A stretch of 22,500 nucleotides of DNA, taken from assembly GCA_963575745.1 (NCBI GenBank), contig CAUYUJ010004011.1, positions 1 to 22,500 of the forward strand, in the 5' to 3' direction. The notes below the pieces were generated by a model. It had not been told where the DNA came from and did no database searches. It worked only from the letters and a program-made list of their open reading frames with translations. Source of the stretch: Prorocentrum cordatum (taxonomy: Eukaryota > Sar > Dinophyceae > Prorocentrales > Prorocentraceae). Position numbers and translations under genes: made by a program. Below are positions 18,505 through 22,500 of the stretch, one piece after another; the first letter of the stretch is position 1; every line of letters starts with the position of its first letter.

Positions 18505-19248
18505 GGCTCCGTGCACTGACGGGCGCCGAAGCGCAGCAGCTCAGCAGCCAGGCCAGCGCAGTCCTGACCGGGTCCTCTCGCGCCCTGGCGTGGAGGAGGC
18601 CTCCCAACGCTCAGCGAATCAGCAGAGCGTTCTGCATGTGGCTGAAGAACGACAACGGCTGGCACCCTGTCATCTCTGCGATCCGGGCGAAATGGCACAC
18701 CTCCCTCGTGGCATGCCGCAGCTCCCGATCCTCCACGAGTCCCGCCTTCGTGATCGCCGACGCGATGCGAGGAATTGAGGAGGAGGAGGCAGGTGGCGGC
18801 AGCACAGGCAGAGGAGGAGGGGGAGGGCGAGGAGCGCAGCGAGTCGACCTCGATATCCCGGTAGCCATAGCCCTGGAAAACGACAACCTGGTCTCGTTCC
18901 TCGAAGGTTCCGAGCACAGCGACGATCGTGAGGTCACGGTGCCCCGAGGAGTGAGGAGCCAGGCGAGAGCACTGGCGTTTGCCGCAGCAGCCCGAGCAAG
19001 CTCTGGCAGCCGCCCAGGAGGAGGAGGAGGAGGCCAGGATCAGGTTTCAGCCCTCACCACCCAGTGCCCATATGCCGAGTTATTCAGTTCCCCTCGAGTC
19101 GCTCCAGTCGTGGACAAGATCATGAGGAAAGGAGGTGCGAGGACATCGTGCGTCTCCTGGGACCTGGCCACAGGATGGGATTTCAGGAAGGCAGAGGATA
19201 GGACAAGGTTGAGGCGAGAACTCGGGGAGCGCGAACCCTGGCTGATAC
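18505..19248 (+). CDS. Pol segment with N-terminal half of methyltransferase-like domain
   Basis: Frame 0 encodes LRALTGAEAQQLSSQASAVL, a unique stretch (FCMWLKNDNGWHPVISAIRA), a Gly/Glu low-complexity insert near 18775-18840, and then the start of a methyltransferase-like fold: PYAELFSSPRVAPVV (about 19065) and SCVSWDLATGWDF (about 19147), followed by a charged helix to EREPWLI (about 19243). A one-base shift then leads directly into the SPPC motif of the next segment. The first two motifs are read as the cofactor-binding part of the domain; this assignment is by analogy and carries moderate certainty. Confidence 0.55.
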
Positions 19249-19690
19249 CGCATGTCCCCTCCCTGCACGCAGTTCTCCAACCTGAGCTATGTCAACGAGG
19301 GTAGACAGGAGGAGGAGGAGCTGAGGAGGAAGAGGGCCGAGTTCGCGATCGAGGTCGCAGTGATGCAGGTCGAGGCAGGTCGCAGGTTCTTCCTGGAGCA
19401 GCCCAGAGGTGCCCGGTCCTGGAGGCTCGCGGCCATGGGGCTTCTCGCTCGGATCAGAGGAGTGTCCACAGTCGACTTCGACATGTGCGCGTTCGGCCTG
19501 ACAGTGCATGCGTCCGATCGGCTGTCACTCAAGCCCACTCGGATCATCACGAACGATCCGCGCGTGCTCGAGGCTATGCAAGGCAGGCGTTGCACGAAGT
19601 CACACGAACACGCGGTCCTGGAGGGGGGCACCATGACGAGGCTGTGCTCGGCCCTGGCCAGGGCAGCGCAGCGATCGTGGACTTGCGCAG
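19071..19690 (+). other. Methyltransferase-like domain within pol
   Basis: Order of motifs: AELFSSPR, SWDLATGWDF, then (one frame over) MSPPCTQFSNL with Cys codon at 19264, FFLEQPRGARSW with Glu codon at 19396, VDFDMCAFGL, KPTRIITNDP and a CTKSHEH cluster. SPPC followed about 45 residues later by a hydrophobic stretch and LEQP corresponds in order and spacing to motifs IV (PC) and VI (ENV) of cytosine-5 methyltransferases. The domain sits between the protease/linker and integrase, where typical Copia elements have nothing. Enzymatic activity is inference. Confidence 0.6.
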
Positions 19691-20990
19691 TCTCAGCCAC
19701 ACCCCCCTTTCCAGCAGCAGAGGCAGAGGAGGAGGAGGAGGAGGAGGCAGTGGAGGACCCCCTGGCAGAGGCAGCAGCAGCAGAGGCAGCTCGAGCGGCA
19801 GAGAGGAGGAGGAGCGAGCGGCACGGGCCGGGCCTGATGAGAGAGAAAGGAGTCGTATCCGAGGCCCAGAAGAGGATGATAGATCGAGTGCACGTCAATC
19901 TCGGGCACCCTCGCCGAGAAGAAATGATTCGCATCCTCAGGGACGCACATGCCAAGCCAGAGGTGCTGCACTGTCTCAAGCATGAGTACCGATTCCCTCG
20001 GTGCGAGGCCAGCTCGCGCGCAGTGCCGAGGAGACGAGCAGCCATTCCCCGTACATATGCGTTCAAAAGAGTTGCCGGGGCCGATCTATTCTTTGTCACC
20101 TACGGGGGCAAGGAGCTCACATTCCTCAATATAGTGCGCCACGGCACGAACCTGCAGTGGGTCGGCCTCGTGGGAGAGGGGCAGTGCACTGCGTCCCTCG
20201 ATATATGGAGCACGTGCGCCCGGGGCTGGCTGCGCCACTACGGTCCGCCAGAGGTACTCATCACGGATGGAGGGGGGGAGTTCGATCAGGCCTTCGCCCG
20301 ACACCTGGAACAGAGTGGCACATTCCACAAGGTCACGGACGCCGAGGTGCCCTGGCAGAACGGCCAGACCGAACGTCATGGTCAGTGGGCCAAGGACCGA
20401 CTGGCCAAGCTCATTGCGGAGTGTGTGCCCACCACGGTCCTGGAGGTAGAGACTGCAGCAGGCGAGCTGGTTGCCTGGAAAAACAGATTCTTCCACAGAG
20501 GAGGCTACAGCCCACCGCAGCTTGTCTTCGGACAAAATCCTCGGCTGCCGCACGAACTTCTCAGCGACGACCCTCTCGATCGTGTAGGACTAGAGGATAT
20601 GCAGGAGGGGGCGATGGAGGTGGACACAGCAGCAGCAGACTTCAGGGGGAGGCAGGAGATCAGAGCAGCGGCCAAGAGGTGGGCCATTCAAGGGGACGCG
20701 AGGGAGAAGGTGAACACAGCTCAGAAGTCCGCTCCCCATCGTGACCGTGTGTTCCTCCCAGGCCAGTGGGTGTGCGTGTGGCGCAAGGCCGCGACTCGGT
20801 CCCGCAAGCCATACTCGTTGCAGCGGGGCCGCTGGGTCGGGCCCGGAGCTGTTGTGTGCCAGAAAGGCACCGCAACGTGGGTCGCAGTCCGCTCTCGCCT
20901 GTGGAAGTGCGCCACAGAACAGCTGAGGTCCGCAACCCAGGAGGAGGCCCTCGGAGCAGAACTCACGCAGCACGAGGCCCTCCGATCTCT
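19252..20990 (+). CDS. Pol: SPPC module and DDE integrase
   Basis: Integrase inserts the cDNA into chromosomes. After the SPPC module and an acidic/Ala-rich linker (about 19710-19820), the integrase zinc domain reads HVNLGH (19891-19908) and CLKHEYRFPRC. The first Cys of the expected CxxC is Phe (TTC at 19993). The catalytic core keeps all three acidic residues: Asp codon 20083 (GADLFFVT), Asp 20266 (LITDGGGEF) and Glu 20371 (NGQTERHGQW), with 34 residues between the last two. YSPPQLVFGQNPRLP follows. The C-terminal region GQWVCVWR...GRWVGPGAVV...EQLRSA (about 20760-20940) resembles the integrase tail of related elements. The frame is open to 21561, but sense moves one frame over at the GGGG near 20993. 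Confidence 0.9.
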
Positions 20991-22075
20991 GGGGCAAGTT
21001 CGGAGAAGACGGCGCAGCCGGATCCGCCGTCCATGTGGCCCGGGAGGGTCCTCCCCCCGAGGGCGCTCGGGACCTTCCCCCCGTTCCCATGGGCGACGCC
21101 GGGACACAGCAGGAGCAGCCGCCAGCAGCGGAGGAGGAGGAGAGGGCGCGCGGGTAGACAGCACAGCAGAAGGCAGAAGGAGGAGGAGGAGGAGGAGAGG
21201 GAGGAGGGTCCGCAGGCGGGACTGCGGAGGACGCCAGATCCGAGGCTCCACGGAAGCCCGCCGACCGCCGGGAGCAGGACGATGGCGATCCAGCCCCCCT
21301 CCCCGCGTCGCCCGCCGAGAGAGCAGCAGCAGCAGCAGCAGCAGCAGCCTCCCCCAGTGCGAGCGGATCCTCAGCAGCAGTCCCTCCGCCTCCCGCTCAG
21401 AGGTGGGTAGAGGTGTGGGCTCCGGGGCCAGAGGCCCGTCGAGTTCGAGCGCCGATTGGCGAGTCGCGCGATCAGACCACCGCCTCAGAACCCTCCGTCC
21501 TGCCTCCCACGTCCCCGCTGAGCAGTGTCCGCCAGGTCAGCAGAGCATCCGAGGACAGTGAGGAGCGGTCCAAGAGAGCGAGGGCGGGCGAGGCAGGAGG
21601 AGATTCGATACCCGCTCACCTTCGACTATCTCCAGAACAGCTGCGAGGAGGGACAGGCGCGCCGCTGTCTCCGGCGGAGCTGGCTCGGGCGGGCCCCCTC
21701 ACGCCGAGCGAGCTACTGCCCGGCGTCGCTGGGAGGGTCAGAGAGCAGGTCCAGGAGTACGAGCGGTGGGCAGGGCAGAGGAGTCAGCCGCAGCAGACCC
21801 AGCAGCAGCCAGCAGCAGGCAGCACAGCAGCCACAGTCGCAGCAGAGGACGAGGCTTCGAGGGCGATGGACGAGGACGGTTTGCTCTCAGGATACTGTGA
21901 GGCTTTCGGACAGTGGTTCTCAGAGGCCGGCTGGAGTGTCACACGCGGAGACTTTCTCAACGGGAATGCCGACTTCCATGCAGCGTGCGACGACGGCGAG
22001 GCCACAGGAGAATGGGTCTCGGCGTCCTCTCGAGGAGGTGAAGTCTCCCTCAAAGATCTTGACCCGGGAGAGCTC
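20991..22075 (+). CDS. Low-complexity pol linker between integrase and reverse transcriptase
   Basis: Frame 2 encodes KFGEDGAAGSAVHVAREGPP and an acidic tail, interrupted by TAG at 21155-21157. It then stays open to the window edge: a Gly-rich stretch, EDARSEAPRKPADRREQDDG, an Ala run from (GCA)n near 21318-21345, RWVEVWAPGPEARRV, TASEPSVLPPTSPLSSVRQV, a Gln-rich run near 21785-21830 and GYCEAFGQWFSEAGWS (21890). The overlapping frames 20766-21410 and 21525-22211 are shadows. Confidence 0.55.
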
Positions 22076-22500
22076 GGCCAGTTCCAAGCAGCTGGCGCCG
22101 CCGAGTGGCGCTCAGTGGCCAGGCCAGGTGTCCTCCGGGTACTCTGCCGAGAGGCCTCCAAGCAAGTTCGGAGGTCCAGGCCCGAGCGGGTCCTCTCCTC
22201 TCGCATGGTGAGAAGGTGGGAGGTACAGGAGGGACTGCGCACCGCACGCACTGCCAAGAGCAGGTGGTGCGTGCACGGTCATGTTGATCCCGACACTCGC
22301 ACTCGTCATGGCATCCTTGGATCTCGAGCAAGAAGTGGCCGACGCTCAGAGCGCATTCACTCAGAGCAGGAAACTGCAGAGGGCCAACGGCCCCCTGCAT
22401 GGAGAGCCGTGCGAGGGCGTCCGAGGGGTGTTCGTGGAAGAAGGGTGCCTTATCGAGCTGGAAGTAGCTGTGTACGGCCTAGACGACGCGCCACTAGAGT
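22076..22500 (+). CDS. Reverse transcriptase, N-terminal part, cut by window end
   Basis: Copies element RNA into cDNA. Frame 2 encodes FQAAGAAEWRSVARPGVLRV, RRSRPERVLSSRMVRRWE (to about 22222) and AKSRWCVHGHVDPDT (about 22253-22297). Near 22290 the sense moves to frame 0: LALVMASLDLEQEVADAQSA, FTQSRKLQRANGPLHGEPC, CLIELEVAVYGLDDAP. ADAQSAFTQ corresponds to the first catalytic-Asp motif of the Copia polymerase, and YGLDDAP (22473-22493) to the conserved YGLxxAP. The segment joining the two frames is shorter than usual, so a small deletion may accompany the frameshift. The active-site YxDD motif, the rest of the polymerase and RNase H lie beyond the window. Confidence 0.85.

Larger units (their letters stand above)
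15294..22500 (+). mobile_element. Ty1/Copia-type LTR retrotransposon, incomplete at right edge
   Basis: Protein modules in plus-strand order are gag, zinc knuckle, aspartic protease, Cys/His linker, Gln-rich segment, methyltransferase-like domain, integrase and reverse transcriptase. Integrase before reverse transcriptase is the diagnostic order of the Ty1/Copia class. The frame runs 0,1,2,0,1,0,1,2,0 (position mod 3) with changes near 16450, 17700, 17905, 18118, 18500, 19248, 20990 and 22290, plus TAG at 21155. Several changes fall at or beside G or A runs, so assembly error and real decay cannot be separated. RNase H, the polypurine tract and the 3' LTR lie beyond the window. Confidence 0.92.

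Overview
The window looks like nuclear DNA of a dinoflagellate. This is inferred from several signs together: very GC-rich sequence crowded with (CTC)n/(GGA)n tracts and foldback repeats; a predicted intron with a GC donor; a stand-alone cytosine-5 DNA methyltransferase (C5-MTase) reading frame preceded by a sequence resembling the dinoflagellate spliced leader; and a Ty1/Copia-type retrotransposon whose reverse transcriptase carries YGLDDAP and whose pol contains a methyltransferase-like SPPC module. No rRNA, tRNA or CRISPR array was seen.

Layout. 1-1500 is non-coding: a (CTC)n tract, G-run sequence, a 21-bp-period minisatellite and a short palindrome. 1525-3120 holds an apparently intronless C5-MTase with motifs I to IX; its probable motif X lies in a shifted frame. 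3121-4226 has no supported gene but carries the first copy of a hairpin repeat. 4227-9020 is best read as one four-exon gene encoding 1286 residues of unknown function, with every predicted junction in phase; its third intron carries the second copy of the hairpin. 9021-15290 is mostly repeats: R-Y tracts, a CCTTGAA repeat, several foldback structures, a 37-bp near-perfect palindrome, long CTC/CGCCTC tracts and a composite direct/inverted repeat.

15294 to the window end is a Copia-class LTR retrotransposon running off the right edge: candidate short 5' LTR, primer-binding site resembling that of Ty1, gag, zinc knuckle and aspartic protease, a Cys/His linker, a Gln-rich segment, a methyltransferase-like domain, a DDE integrase, a low-complexity linker and the first part of reverse transcriptase. 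The frame changes about eight times and there is one in-frame TAG, so this copy is decayed or poorly resolved at homopolymers, although the integrase DDE triad and the SPPC cysteine are intact.

The main points of interest are: two different cytosine-methyltransferase-like modules in one window, one free-standing and one inside a retrotransposon polyprotein; and two copies of a hairpin element, one inside a predicted intron and the other just before a probable splice acceptor, whose arms show a paired base change. All functional statements rest on motifs read by eye; no database search was run.
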